A stretch of DNA of 24,506 nucleotides from Tannerella sp. oral taxon 808 (GCA_002890585.1 MIQB01000027.1:1-24506), one strand, 5' to 3'; positions 8,201 through 16,000 are shown, numbered from the stretch's first letter. Translations and numbers: made by a program. The notes: generated by a model not told the origin, from the sequence alone.

Positions 8201-8365
8201 ATGATAGAGGGTAGAGGATAGAGGGTGGAGGGTCGTAGGGGCGTATCGCATACGCCCGGTAGTTAGAGAGTAGTAGGGGCGCCTCTTGTGGGCGCCCGGT
8301 AGTCAGCGGGTAGAGGATGGAGGGTCGTAGGGTAGCTTCATGTACCCGGTCCTACCCTCTACCCT
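8201..8365. repeat. Cluster of three short palindromic repeats in GGGTAGAG-type DNA
   Basis: Three hairpin elements stand in a row: about 8235-8262 (stem GGGCGTAT/ATACGCCC), 8273-8302 (GGGCGCC/GGCGCCC) and 8325-8353 (GGGTA/TACCC). All begin GTAGGG, and all have CCCGGT after the stem, but their centres differ. Purine-rich GGGTAGAGGATAGAGG-like tracts lie between them. Together they fill the gap between the two permease genes. Confidence 0.75.
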
Positions 8366-9565
8366 CTAATGTCTACCCTCTAAAATCAGGGGATATAATG
8401 GAAATAGAGCAGGGCTCGCTTGAGGTTGCGGAAGATGGTGAGGGGAAGCAGCAGGAAGGCGGCAAGCCAGACGTATTCGCCCCAGGTGTAAGCCAGCGCG
8501 CGGCCGTTGAGGGCTTGATCGATATAGATCAACAGATAATGGCGCAGGGGATAGAGGTACGAGATGGCGTGGAAGGGGGGGATACATGGCCGTCACGGGG
8601 TATGACAGTCCGCAGATGGAGAAGCCAAGCATCCCGAAGAGACTGGCGAAGCTGAGCCCAAGCCGAACGGTGGGCAGCACGCCGATCATAAACACGCCGA
8701 CGGCTTGCGAAGCGATGACAAGTAGCGTCATGGCGGCCAGGATGGGCAACCAACCGCTGCGAAGGGGGAAGGCGTTGTAACCGTAAAGCACCGCACAGAC
8801 GAAGAGGCCGACAATGGTGAAGATGATCGTCTGCGGCAGCAGTTTGCCTGCCAGACTGACGGCCAGCGAGTCGTGCCCCATGCGGAGCCACTCGCGGGAG
8901 GTGCGCCGCTTGATCTCCGTGCCAATGCTGAAGACGGTGACGATGAAGACGAGCAGTTGCAGCAGGCCGGGCACGATGGCGTTGCTGAGGTAGACGGAGT
9001 AGTTCAGCCACGGGTTGCCGATGGCGTGCGTGTCGACGACGATGGGCTGGATCTGCCCCATGATCTGCGCATCGGTCAGGCCGCGAGCCTGCCCCTGCTG
9101 CAGCCCGACGGAGGCGCCGGCCAGGACGGAGAGCGTCTTCATGTCGCGAAACATGAGGGAGCCGGCGATGAGGAACGATCCGTTGGTGTAGAACGACAGG
9201 CGGGGGCGCTTGCCCGAGGTGGCGTCTTGCTGAAAGTTCTTGGGGATGAGGAAGACGCCGTAGATACGGCCCTGCTGCATCTCGCGGCGCGCCTCGTCGA
9301 AGGAGGCGCACTGCATGCGCACGGCCGTCTGCTCGAAGGCGTCGAGCTGGCGGACAAGGCGGCGCGAGGTGGGCGTGTTGTCGAGGTCGACGACGGCCAC
9401 GGGCAGGTCGGTGGGCAGGCCGCTGCGCATGAGCGTGGTGAAGAAGAAGAGGCTGCCCACGGGCGCCACGATCATGCAGAAGAAGTAGATCGGGTTCGTG
9501 GCCAGGCGGTGCATCTCGCGCCAGGCAATACGCAGGATGGCGTGAAGGCCTTCGCTGAGGGTCAT
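8366..9565 (-). CDS. ABC-2 type transporter permease (first of two), C-terminus frameshifted
   Basis: The N-terminal 330 residues are a normal ABC-2 permease: helix 24-45, an extracytoplasmic domain opening LPVAVVDLDNTPTSRRL, then helices near 193-215, 243-263, 272-297 and 303-322. At a run of seven G on the plus strand (8575-8581) the frame changes, and the last ~69 residues become a Pro/Arg/Ser-rich tail unlike a membrane protein. Removing one G restores FHAISYLYPLRHYLL and then WLAAFLLLPLTIF, a proper last helix, ending at a TGA at 8386-8388 (392 residues). The gene is therefore either broken, phase-variable at this tract, or affected by a sequencing slip. The start is 3 bases after the hlyD-like stop, so it is translationally linked to it. 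Confidence 0.88.
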   Translation of the reverse strand: MTLSEGLHAILRIAWREMHRLATNPIYFFCMIVAPVGSLFFFTTLMRSGLPTDLPVAVVDLDNTPTSRRLVRQLDAFEQTAVRMQCASFDEARREMQQGRIYGVFLIPKNFQQDATSGKRPRLSFYTNGSFLIAGSLMFRDMKTLSVLAGASVGLQQGQARGLTDAQIMGQIQPIVVDTHAIGNPWLNYSVYLSNAIVPGLLQLLVFIVTVFSIGTEIKRRTSREWLRMGHDSLAVSLAGKLLPQTIIFTIVGLFVCAVLYGYNAFPLRSGWLPILAAMTLLVIASQAVGVFMIGVLPTVRLGLSFASLFGMLGFSICGLSYPVTAMYPPLPRHLVPLSPAPLSVDLYRSSPQRPRAGLHLGRIRLACRLPAASPHHLPQPQASPALFPLYPLILEGRH

Positions 9566-9568
9566 CGC

Positions 9569-10564
9569 TTATTTGCGTTTGATGATGACGGACATGCCGG
9601 GCCGCAGGTCGGGCACGGGCGAGGTGGGACGGGCGCGCACCTCAAACGTCTTGGCGTCATACTGGCCGGTGGCTTTCGTGGCCTTCCACGCGGCGTAGGT
9701 GCCCATGTCTTTCATGAAGTAGACCTTCATCACCACCTCTTTATCGCCGAGGGCGGGGATGAAGCCGCGGATCTCGGCTCCGACTTTAATGTCGCGCAGC
9801 AGGTCTTCGCGCACGCTGAAGGTGACCCACATGTCGCTCAGGTCGGCGATGTTCATGATGGGTGCACCGGTACCGACGAGCTCGCCAACTTCGGGGAAGC
9901 GCTCCACGACTTCGCCGTCGATGGGGGAGACGAGCACACGCTCGCCAAGGTAGGCCTCCACCTCGTCAACGACGCCGCCAGCCTGACGGACGAGGGCCGA
10001 GGCTGCGGCTTTGTCTTCGCGCCGGGCGCCTTCGCGGGCCATGTCGTACTGCGAATGGGCGGCCTTCTCGGTGGCTACCATGGCTTGGTAGTTGGCCTCG
10101 GCTTCGTCGCGCTTCTGGGCCGACATGACGCCTTGGTCGAAGAGGCTTTGCACGCGGTCGTACGACTTCTTGGCGATGTCGAGTCCGGCCCGAGCCTTTT
10201 GCCAGAGCTCGTAAGCGCCGGTCACCTCCTGCGATCGGGCGCCGGCCATGGCCTTAGCGTTCTGTGCCTGGGCGGCAGATTGTACGGCTTCGGCTTGTTT
10301 CAGTTTGGCGTCTACCTCGGGGGTGTAGAGGTAGACGAGGGTGTCGCCGGCGTGCACATGGTCGCCCTCGCCGAAGCGGTAGGCCTCGATGCGCCCGGGC
10401 ACCTTGCCGGAGATGCGCACCTGGGTGGCTTCGGCTTGACCCATGATGATGTCGTCAGCTGGGGAGAGGAGGAAGAAGCCTGCCAGTGCTACTAAACCTA
10501 TGACGATGACTACGGCGATGAAGGCCAGTAGCATGTTGTTGATCGAATATTTCTTTTCGCTCAT
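9569..10564 (-). CDS. HlyD-family periplasmic adaptor (membrane fusion protein)
   Basis: This 331-residue adaptor would link the inner-membrane permeases to the TolC-like channel across the periplasm. It has one N-terminal membrane anchor (11-33). A first half-lipoyl segment (about 44-80, with VPGRIEAYRFGEGDHV) is followed by an Ala/Gln/Glu-rich coiled-coil hairpin (about 83-190). The second half-lipoyl part (LVSPIDGEVVERFPEVGE) and a beta-barrel ending in RPGMSVIIKRK complete it. The order and length are typical of the YbhG/EmrA-like adaptors paired with ABC-2 permeases. The stop is 3 bases before the next permease start, and the tolC-type gene lies upstream across a 150-base repeat-containing gap. 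Confidence 0.93.
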   Translation of the reverse strand: MSEKKYSINNMLLAFIAVVIVIGLVALAGFFLLSPADDIIMGQAEATQVRISGKVPGRIEAYRFGEGDHVHAGDTLVYLYTPEVDAKLKQAEAVQSAAQAQNAKAMAGARSQEVTGAYELWQKARAGLDIAKKSYDRVQSLFDQGVMSAQKRDEAEANYQAMVATEKAAHSQYDMAREGARREDKAAASALVRQAGGVVDEVEAYLGERVLVSPIDGEVVERFPEVGELVGTGAPIMNIADLSDMWVTFSVREDLLRDIKVGAEIRGFIPALGDKEVVMKVYFMKDMGTYAAWKATKATGQYDAKTFEVRARPTSPVPDLRPGMSVIIKRK

Positions 10565-10714
10565 GTTGTTGAATAGTTAGAGGGTAGAGGGTGGAATGAT
10601 TAATTATTAATGATCAATGATTAGCCCGGTTGGGGACCTTCGTAGGGGCGAATAATTATTCGTCCCTACAGGGCACCGGTGGGTGTATATATAAAGGTAT
10701 AGGAGGAGGGGGGG
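10565..10714. repeat. Repeat-containing gap with a 28-bp near-perfect palindrome
   Basis: Between the tolC-type and hlyD-type genes lie a GTTAGAGGGTAGAGGG tract, an AT-rich TTAATGATCAATGATT segment, and a 28-bp palindrome at 10642-10669. The palindrome has arms beginning GTAGGGGCGAATAA and only one mismatch, and is a member of the GTAGGGG family. In RNA it would be a strong hairpin inside the operon transcript. Confidence 0.7.
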
Positions 10715-12121
10715 CTACTCCTTGCCCAGGCGCCCGAGGGCTTTGCTGAGGTAGACTTCGGTGAGCTTGACTTCGATCTGGGCGTCGATGAGTTGGGAGC
10801 GGGCGGAGACCCACGCGGTCTGTGCCTCCATGAGGTTGAGGGCGGGGATGACGCCTTCTTCGAAGCCGACGTTGGCGTAGCGCAGGTTCTCCTCGGCGCG
10901 CTCCATGTTGCGGGTGGAGGCGGTGAGCTGCTTGCCGGCTTCGTTGACTTTGTAGACGGATTGGTTGACTTGCAGCTCCACCTTCTCGCGCGCCTCTTGC
11001 GTCTCGAGCTTCTTGATCACCGTCTCGGCGCGGGCGGCGTTGCGCTTGTAGGTGCCCTCCCACCAGGCGGAGAGGGGGACGCGCACCAGCACGCCGACGT
11101 TGTACATCCCCGCGAAGTCTTTCTTGAACCCGTTGTAGGCGTTCGGGTTTGAGATGAGGTAGTTGGCTGTCAGGGCGACGGTGGGCAGCATCTCGGCCAG
11201 GGCGATCTGCTCCTTCTTGTGGTAGATCTTCGTGGCCAGCTCGAGGCTTTTCAGCTCGGGGCGGTGGGCGAAGGCTTCGGTGGCGTCGGCCTGCGCGGTG
11301 GTGGGTTGCACGGCGAAGTTCTCGATGCGCTCGTCGGCCAGCATGGGGGGCTGCTCCATGTCGAGGCCGCAGAGTTGCGCCAGGAGCATGCGCGAGAGGG
11401 CCAGGCCGTTGTTTACCTTCGTCTGGGCCATCTCGGCTTCGTTGAGCTTCACTTTTACGGACAGCCCGTCGGCCTTCGTGGCCACGCCGGCGGTGATCAT
11501 GGCGGCGATGTCAGTGTCCATCTTGCGCAGCAGGTCTACGTAGGCGTCGGCCAGCTTCTTCTTGTTGGCCAGGGAGACGACCTGCCAGTAGGTCTCGTCC
11601 GTGCGGCAGATCACGTCTTGCAGCTTCGCATCGTGCATGGACTCGGCCAGCTCGCGGGCGTAGGCGGTGATCTGGTTGTAGGAGATGATCTTACCCCCCA
11701 TGAAGACGGGCTGCACGAGCGACACGTCGCCGATCCAGATGTTGCGGATGTCGACATGGGTAAGGTCCTTCAGCTCGCCCATCAACTGGGGGATGGCTTG
11801 GGCCACCTTGGGGTACTTCATGAGCAGGGGCAGCAGCTTGGGCATCAGGGCGGCGGTCATGGCGTCGAGGCGGCTGTAGTCGACGAGCTCGAGCGACTTG
11901 CTGTTGTGCATGTAGGTGCCCGTGGCGGAGAGCTGTGGGAAGTACTTCGTGCGGGCTGCTCGCCGCTCCTGCGTGGCGCGATCCACCTGCGCTTCGGCCA
12001 CCTTCAGCTCCTTGTTGTTAGCGATGGCCAGCTGGCGGCACTGCTCCAGTGTGAGCGCCTCCTGCCCCGCGGCGAGGGTGGGCAGGGCGAGGGCCATCCA
12101 TACGATAAATGTGTGCTTCAT
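10715..12121 (-). CDS. TolC-family outer-membrane efflux protein
   Basis: This is a 468-residue outer-membrane channel subunit. It has a clear signal peptide (MKHTFIVWMALALPTLAAG, cleavage likely before QEALTLEQC). Two long helical repeats typical of the OEP fold follow. The N-terminal LTLEQCRQLAIANNKEL and the second-half ANVGFEEGVIPALNLMEAQ are hallmark TolC-family phrases. It is first in the operon, followed by the HlyD-like adaptor and two ABC-2 permeases, so it should form the outer exit of that exporter. The -7 box at 12145-12152 gives a short leader. The substrate is unknown. Confidence 0.95.
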   Translation of the reverse strand: MKHTFIVWMALALPTLAAGQEALTLEQCRQLAIANNKELKVAEAQVDRATQERRAARTKYFPQLSATGTYMHNSKSLELVDYSRLDAMTAALMPKLLPLLMKYPKVAQAIPQLMGELKDLTHVDIRNIWIGDVSLVQPVFMGGKIISYNQITAYARELAESMHDAKLQDVICRTDETYWQVVSLANKKKLADAYVDLLRKMDTDIAAMITAGVATKADGLSVKVKLNEAEMAQTKVNNGLALSRMLLAQLCGLDMEQPPMLADERIENFAVQPTTAQADATEAFAHRPELKSLELATKIYHKKEQIALAEMLPTVALTANYLISNPNAYNGFKKDFAGMYNVGVLVRVPLSAWWEGTYKRNAARAETVIKKLETQEAREKVELQVNQSVYKVNEAGKQLTASTRNMERAEENLRYANVGFEEGVIPALNLMEAQTAWVSARSQLIDAQIEVKLTEVYLSKALGRLGKE

Positions 12122-12144
12122 TTCTTCTGTTTTTTCTGAGGGCG

Positions 12145-12152
12145 CAAAGATA
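12145..12152 (-). promoter_or_regulatory. Bacteroidetes -7 box of the export operon
   Basis: The minus strand reads TATCTTTG, an exact TAnnTTTG match, 24 bases before the tolC-type ATG. No clear -33 element is visible. It is the only good promoter candidate found for the four-gene operon. Confidence 0.6.
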
Positions 12153-12405
12153 TATGCGGATAGATCCGTTGTACCAGAATCGGCCTAAATGGACATAGGA
12201 TGTGCATATTGTATGCTCTCCGGGGCAGGAATGGGGCGAGAATGGGGGGATGATTAATGATTTGGGGGCATGCATGGGGATGAACGGCAGGCCGCAGGGG
12301 GGCGGGGCCAAGGAATCATTGATCATTGAGCGCCTCCTTCCCCGGATGTTTTTACATTCGCCGGCGTTTTGGCAGAGGCTGAAGCCGCAGAGAATTAGAG
12401 AATCG
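12153..12405. other. Gene-free stretch between the export operon and the 41-bp array
   Basis: This G-rich intergenic DNA has small ATTGATCATTG-like inverted repeats near 12314-12330. TACATTCG at ~12351-12358 is one mismatch from TAnnTTTG and could be a promoter reading rightward through the repeat array. I see no gene. Confidence 0.4.
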
Positions 12406-12715
12406 TTGCTCAATCTGAGCAAACGCCAAAAAGTTCGTTTTACTCGTTGCTCAACCTGAGCAAGCATCAAAAAGTTCGTTTTACTCGTTGCTCAACCTGA
12501 GCAAGCCTCAAAAAGTTCGTTTTACTCGTTGCTCAACTTGAGCAAGCCTCAAAAAGTTCGTTTTACTCGTTGCTCAACCTGAGCAAGCATCAAAAAGTTC
12601 GATTTCCCATTTGCTCAACCTGAGCAAGCCCCAAAAAGTTCGTTTTATCATTTGCTCAACTTGAGCAAGCCTCAAAAAGTTCGATTTTCCATTTGCTCAA
12701 CCTGAGCAAGCATTT
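12406..12715 (+). repeat. Array of eight 41-bp direct repeats with an inverted-repeat core
   Basis: Units start at 12406, 12447, 12488, 12529, 12570, 12611, 12652 and 12693, exactly 41 bases apart; the last is partial. Each opens with TTGCTCA-N3-TGAGCAA, a perfect 7-bp inverted repeat kept in all eight copies. A conserved CAAAAAGTTCG follows, then a more variable end (TTTTACTCG or TTTCCCAT-like). The array ends about 25 bases before the start at 12740. The 41-base period is not a multiple of three, so the array is not coding. The linkers are near-identical, so it is not a CRISPR. Confidence 0.95.
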
Positions 12716-12739
12716 TTCAAACCATAAAAACAAAATATC

Positions 12740-13690
12740 ATGCCTGAAATTCCTTCAGTAACTCCGACAGACGCCGTTTCCGTAAACGAAATCGGCTCGA
12801 TTCATTGCCCCGAAATGTCCAACGCCGCTCATTTCCTCTTTATTAAAAACGTGAACGACCGTATGGCTACAGAGACGGCTCTCCTGGCCAATCCGCTCAT
12901 CAAGAAGGCCGCCGAAGGCCTCACCGCCGCCTTCAAAGAGGAAGACGCATGCTACGCCCGCGCGCAGAAAAGCGCCATCACAGACGACATCAAAGACGCT
13001 GACGCCAAACGCGACCGCGTCTTCTCCAGCTACCGCAAGACGCTGAAAGGCTTCTTCGAAGGCCCCATCGAAGAGCAAGTCACCGCCGCCGAGACACTCC
13101 TCATCGCCCTCTCGTCGTACCACATCGACCCTAGCATGCAGCTGGAGCGCGAGACGGGAGCCATCATCAACCTCGTGGACGACTGCGAAAAGAAGTACGC
13201 CGCCGAGGTGCAAAAGCTCGGTCTCAAGGGACACATCGAAGTCTTGAAAGAGGCCAACAACAAGGTTGAGAAATGGCTCACAGAGCGCTCTGACAACATG
13301 CCCGAAAAACTCGGTGCCCTGCGCACTGCCCGCCGCGCCTCCGACGCCGCCTACCTCTATCTCGTCCGCGTCATCAACGCCTACGCCGTCGTCGACCCAG
13401 CGCTCAACACCGCCCCCTTCATCGCCCACATGAACAAGGTGATCCGGCGTTACAAGACGCAGGTCATCGGCTCCAAAAAGAAGAAGGACGATGGCGACGA
13501 CAAGCCCAAGGATCCCAAAGACCCCAAGCAGCCCAAAGACCCGAAGCAGCCGAAGGATCCCAAAGACCCGAAGCAGCCGGAAGATCCCAAGCCCACGCCT
13601 GATCCGAAGCCAGGCGGCGGCGACGACATCCACCTGCCCGAGGAGCCGCCCAAGAAGCCGGACGACACCAAGCAGCCGGAGGGCCATTGA
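12740..13690 (+). CDS. Uncharacterised helical protein with Lys/Pro/Asp-rich tail (possibly DUF6261-like)
   Basis: I do not recognise this gene with certainty. The 316-residue protein has no signal peptide or membrane helix. Residues ~25-245 look entirely alpha-helical, with Ala/Glu/Lys-rich stretches. This size and the ALLANPLIKKAAEG start recall the Bacteroidetes DUF6261 family. From ~246 the protein becomes a charged, disordered tail: KKKKDDGDDK, then repeated KDPK and KQP units to ~290, and a final Pro/Asp/Lys segment. The tail DNA is itself repetitive and may vary in length. The gene stands alone: a 41-bp repeat array is directly upstream and a strong terminator downstream. Its base composition is like that of its neighbours. 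No function can be given. Confidence 0.85.
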   Translation: MPEIPSVTPTDAVSVNEIGSIHCPEMSNAAHFLFIKNVNDRMATETALLANPLIKKAAEGLTAAFKEEDACYARAQKSAITDDIKDADAKRDRVFSSYRKTLKGFFEGPIEEQVTAAETLLIALSSYHIDPSMQLERETGAIINLVDDCEKKYAAEVQKLGLKGHIEVLKEANNKVEKWLTERSDNMPEKLGALRTARRASDAAYLYLVRVINAYAVVDPALNTAPFIAHMNKVIRRYKTQVIGSKKKKDDGDDKPKDPKDPKQPKDPKQPKDPKDPKQPEDPKPTPDPKPGGGDDIHLPEEPPKKPDDTKQPEGH

Positions 13691-13699
13691 TTAATCGTT

Positions 13700-13741
13700 A
13701 TGCCGGGCACACGCCTCCTCAGCCTGTGCCCGGCATTTTTG
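13700..13741 (+). terminator. Strong intrinsic terminator after the repeat-associated gene
   Basis: A perfect 12-bp stem, ATGCCGGGCACA (13700-13711) with TGTGCCCGGCAT (13725-13736), is followed by a run of T (13736-13740). It lies 10 bases after the stop codon. Confidence 0.9.
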
Positions 13742-13829
13742 TTGCCCCCCACGGGATTTTTCCCCCCGGGCGCCCCCACGGGGTTCCCCCCGGGCGCCCA
13801 CAAGGGGCGCCCCTACTACCCAGGCGCCC
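13742..13829. repeat. GC-rich palindromic repeats
   Basis: The stretch contains CCCCCCGGGCGCCC twice (about 13754 and 13786). The second copy runs into a hairpin at 13793-13817 (GGGCGCC, CACAA spacer, GGCGCCC, then CTAC). On the minus strand this reads GTAGGGGCGCCCCTTGTG, the same element as at 98-122 and close to that at 8273-8302. Confidence 0.7.
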
Positions 13830-13997
13830 AACAATTCAACACATCAACACATAAACAATTCACCCCCCCCAACAATTCAACACATAAACACATAAACAAT
13901 TCACCCCCCCAACAATTCAACACATCAACACATAAACACATAAACAATTCACCCCCCCAACAATTCAACACATAAACACATAAACAATTCCCCCCCC
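13830..13997 (+). repeat. Four ~40-bp tandem units, each ending in a run of 7-8 C
   Basis: Units are 13830-13870 (41), 13871-13910 (40), 13911-13958 (48) and 13959-13997 (39). Each starts AACAATTCAACACAT, contains one or more ACACATAA sub-repeats, repeats AACAATTC, and ends in a C run of 8, 7, 7 and 8. Unit 3 is longer by one extra 8-base sub-repeat. The last C run ends 8 bases before the start codon at 14006. Both the C runs and the 8-base sub-repeats are prone to slippage, so copy number and spacing upstream of this gene may vary. Confidence 0.95.
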
Positions 13998-14005
13998 TTA
14001 TAATT

Positions 14006-15970
14006 ATGAAGAACAACAAACTCATCCGCATCATGCTCGCGGCAGCGCTCACAGCGCCCGTCGCAGCGCAAAGCTGGCTGCCCCTCAAGCACCACGCCGA
14101 CAGCACGGCCGACCTGAAGAAGGAAAGCGCCATCGTCCTCCTCGACAGCACCGGCGTCGTCGTATCCGAAAACGGCTCCGGCAGCTTCACCATCCGCCAG
14201 GTAGCCCAAGTGCACGACATCAAAGGCGCCCTCCGTTACCGCATCGTCAAATACGACTACGACCCCCTCACCGCCTTCGCCCGCTTCTCGCGCGCCACCG
14301 TCTACAAAGCCGACGGATCGAAGCGCGAAGTAGACGTCACGAAAGCCGTCGACTACGCCGCCCCCGCCCGCATGATCTACTGGGGCGCGCGGCAGATCAT
14401 GCTCGAGATCGGCGCCTTAGACTCGGGCGACATCATCGACTACGAGATCGACAAGCGAGGCTTCACCTACGCCCTGCTCACAGCCGCCGCCACGGACGAC
14501 GAGGAACGCTTCGTGCCCCCCATGCGCGGACAGTTCTACGACATCGTCCCCTTCTGGGTCACGCAGCCCACCGTGCGCAAAGTCTACACCGTCGACATGC
14601 CCGCCGACAAGAAAGTGCAGTACAAGTTTTACCAAGGCCAATGCCAATCTTCCGACCACACACAGGGCAACCGGCACCTGCTCAGCTTCTCCATCGCCGA
14701 CGCCAAGCCCTTCCCGAAAGAGCCAAACATGGTGGACCTCTACGACGTGGCGCCCAAGCTGATGCTCTCCACCACACCCGAGTGGAAGGATAAATCGCGC
14801 TGGTTCCACAAGGTGAACGAGGATTACAACAGCTTCGCAGCCGACCCCGAGGCGAAGAAAAAGGTCGACGAGCTGCTCCGCGGCAAGAAGACGGAGATGG
14901 AGAAGATCGCCGCGCTCACACACTGGGTGGCCGACAACATGCGCTACTCCGGCATCTCCATGGGCAAAGGCGAGGGCTACACCCTCCACGCCACCAAGAT
15001 GAACTTCACCGACCGCTGCGGCGTCTGCAAAGACAAAGCCGCACTGCTCATCTCCATGCTGCGCATGGCAGGCTTCAAAGCTTACCCAGCCATGACGATG
15101 GCCGGATCGCGCATCGAGTCCATCCCCGCCGACCACTTCAACCACTGCGTCACCGTCGTCAAGCTTTCCAACGGACAATACATGCCGCTCGACCCCACCT
15201 GGGTGCCCTTCCAACGCGAACTCTGGTCCAGCGCCGAGCAACAGCAGAACTACCTGCCCGGCCTCCCCGAAGGCTCCGACCTGCAGCAGACGCCCCCCTC
15301 GCCGCCCGAGAACCACTACTTCCGTCTCTCGGCTAACACCACCCTCGACGCCAAGGGTACCCTCCGCGGCGAGTTCACCGTCACCGCCGAAGGGCAGTCC
15401 GACTCCCGTCTGCGCTCCCCCTTCACCCGCGGCTTCATGGCCAACTGGAGGCACGCAATGGAGAGCGAACTGCTGAGCGTCTCCCCCGAAGCCCACCTGC
15501 TGAGCGTCGATTACGGACGCGACCCGAAGGATTACCAGTCCGGCCCCATCCGCATCACCATGAAGTTTGAGATCCCCGACTATGCCCTCACCGGCGATAG
15601 CCTCCTACTCGTCCGCCCCATCTGCGCCCGGCTCTATCCCAACGTACGCACCTACCTGCGCATCGATACCGACCCAGAGACACGCCGCTACGCCTTCAAA
15701 GACGCCTGCTCACGCCTCGTTGAGCTGAAGGAAACGATGACCATCCCCTCGGGCTACACCCTCCGCCAAGCGCCCGTCGACGAACGCCTCAAGAGCGACG
15801 CCGCCGACTTCACCGGCTCCCTCAGCCAGCATGGCAACAAAGTGAACGTCCGCCACGAGCTCACCCTCCGCAAACGCGTCTATGACGCCGCCGACTGGCC
15901 CGGCTTCCGCAAAGCCGTCAAGGCACATAAAGACCTGGCTGACGAATGGCTCGTCTTTGAGAAGAAGTAA
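14006..15970 (+). CDS. DUF3857 / transglutaminase-like exported protein with complete catalytic triad
   Basis: The 654-residue protein has a signal peptide (MKNNKLIRIMLAAALTAPVAAQ). An N-terminal DUF3857-type beta domain (about 30-240) includes ALRYRIVKYDYDP and the phrase DSGDIIDYEIDKRG. A transglutaminase core (about 295-400) follows, and then a C-terminal beta domain. The triad is visible: C341 in GVCKDKAALL, H380 in DHFNHC and D396 in LDPTW. Bacterial members of this fold are mostly cysteine hydrolases or cross-linking enzymes of the envelope; the substrate is unknown. The next gene, 30 bases downstream, is a paralogue that has lost the triad, and the two probably form an operon. Upstream lies a C-tract repeat array. 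Confidence 0.93.
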   Translation: MKNNKLIRIMLAAALTAPVAAQSWLPLKHHADSTADLKKESAIVLLDSTGVVVSENGSGSFTIRQVAQVHDIKGALRYRIVKYDYDPLTAFARFSRATVYKADGSKREVDVTKAVDYAAPARMIYWGARQIMLEIGALDSGDIIDYEIDKRGFTYALLTAAATDDEERFVPPMRGQFYDIVPFWVTQPTVRKVYTVDMPADKKVQYKFYQGQCQSSDHTQGNRHLLSFSIADAKPFPKEPNMVDLYDVAPKLMLSTTPEWKDKSRWFHKVNEDYNSFAADPEAKKKVDELLRGKKTEMEKIAALTHWVADNMRYSGISMGKGEGYTLHATKMNFTDRCGVCKDKAALLISMLRMAGFKAYPAMTMAGSRIESIPADHFNHCVTVVKLSNGQYMPLDPTWVPFQRELWSSAEQQQNYLPGLPEGSDLQQTPPSPPENHYFRLSANTTLDAKGTLRGEFTVTAEGQSDSRLRSPFTRGFMANWRHAMESELLSVSPEAHLLSVDYGRDPKDYQSGPIRITMKFEIPDYALTGDSLLLVRPICARLYPNVRTYLRIDTDPETRRYAFKDACSRLVELKETMTIPSGYTLRQAPVDERLKSDAADFTGSLSQHGNKVNVRHELTLRKRVYDAADWPGFRKAVKAHKDLADEWLVFEKK

Positions 15971-16000
15971 GAATCAATGAAGCAAATAATACACACCGAC

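Noticed and set aside
8366..8571. Genuine alternative C-terminus of the permease
   Set aside because: The annotated tail is Pro/Arg/Ser-rich, while the shifted frame gives a membrane helix and a normal end, so the tail is best read as out of frame.
8873..10495. Plus-strand open frame of 540 codons
   Set aside because: It runs opposite both a permease and the HlyD-like gene, with antisense-type composition.
12406..12715. CRISPR array
   Set aside because: The supposed spacers are nearly identical between units, the period is fixed, and no cas genes are present.
12755..13687. Minus-strand open frame of 310 codons
   Set aside because: It is antisense to the repeat-associated gene. The plus frame has helical composition, a clear start and a well-placed terminator, so the plus strand is preferred.
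13700..13975. Plus-strand open frame of 91 codons
   Set aside because: It starts in a terminator stem and continues through tandem repeats, giving a repetitive peptide (NNSTHKHINN) with no sign of being a gene.
14417..15496. Minus-strand open frame of 359 codons
   Set aside because: It is a shadow of the transglutaminase-like gene, whose catalytic triad is on the plus strand.
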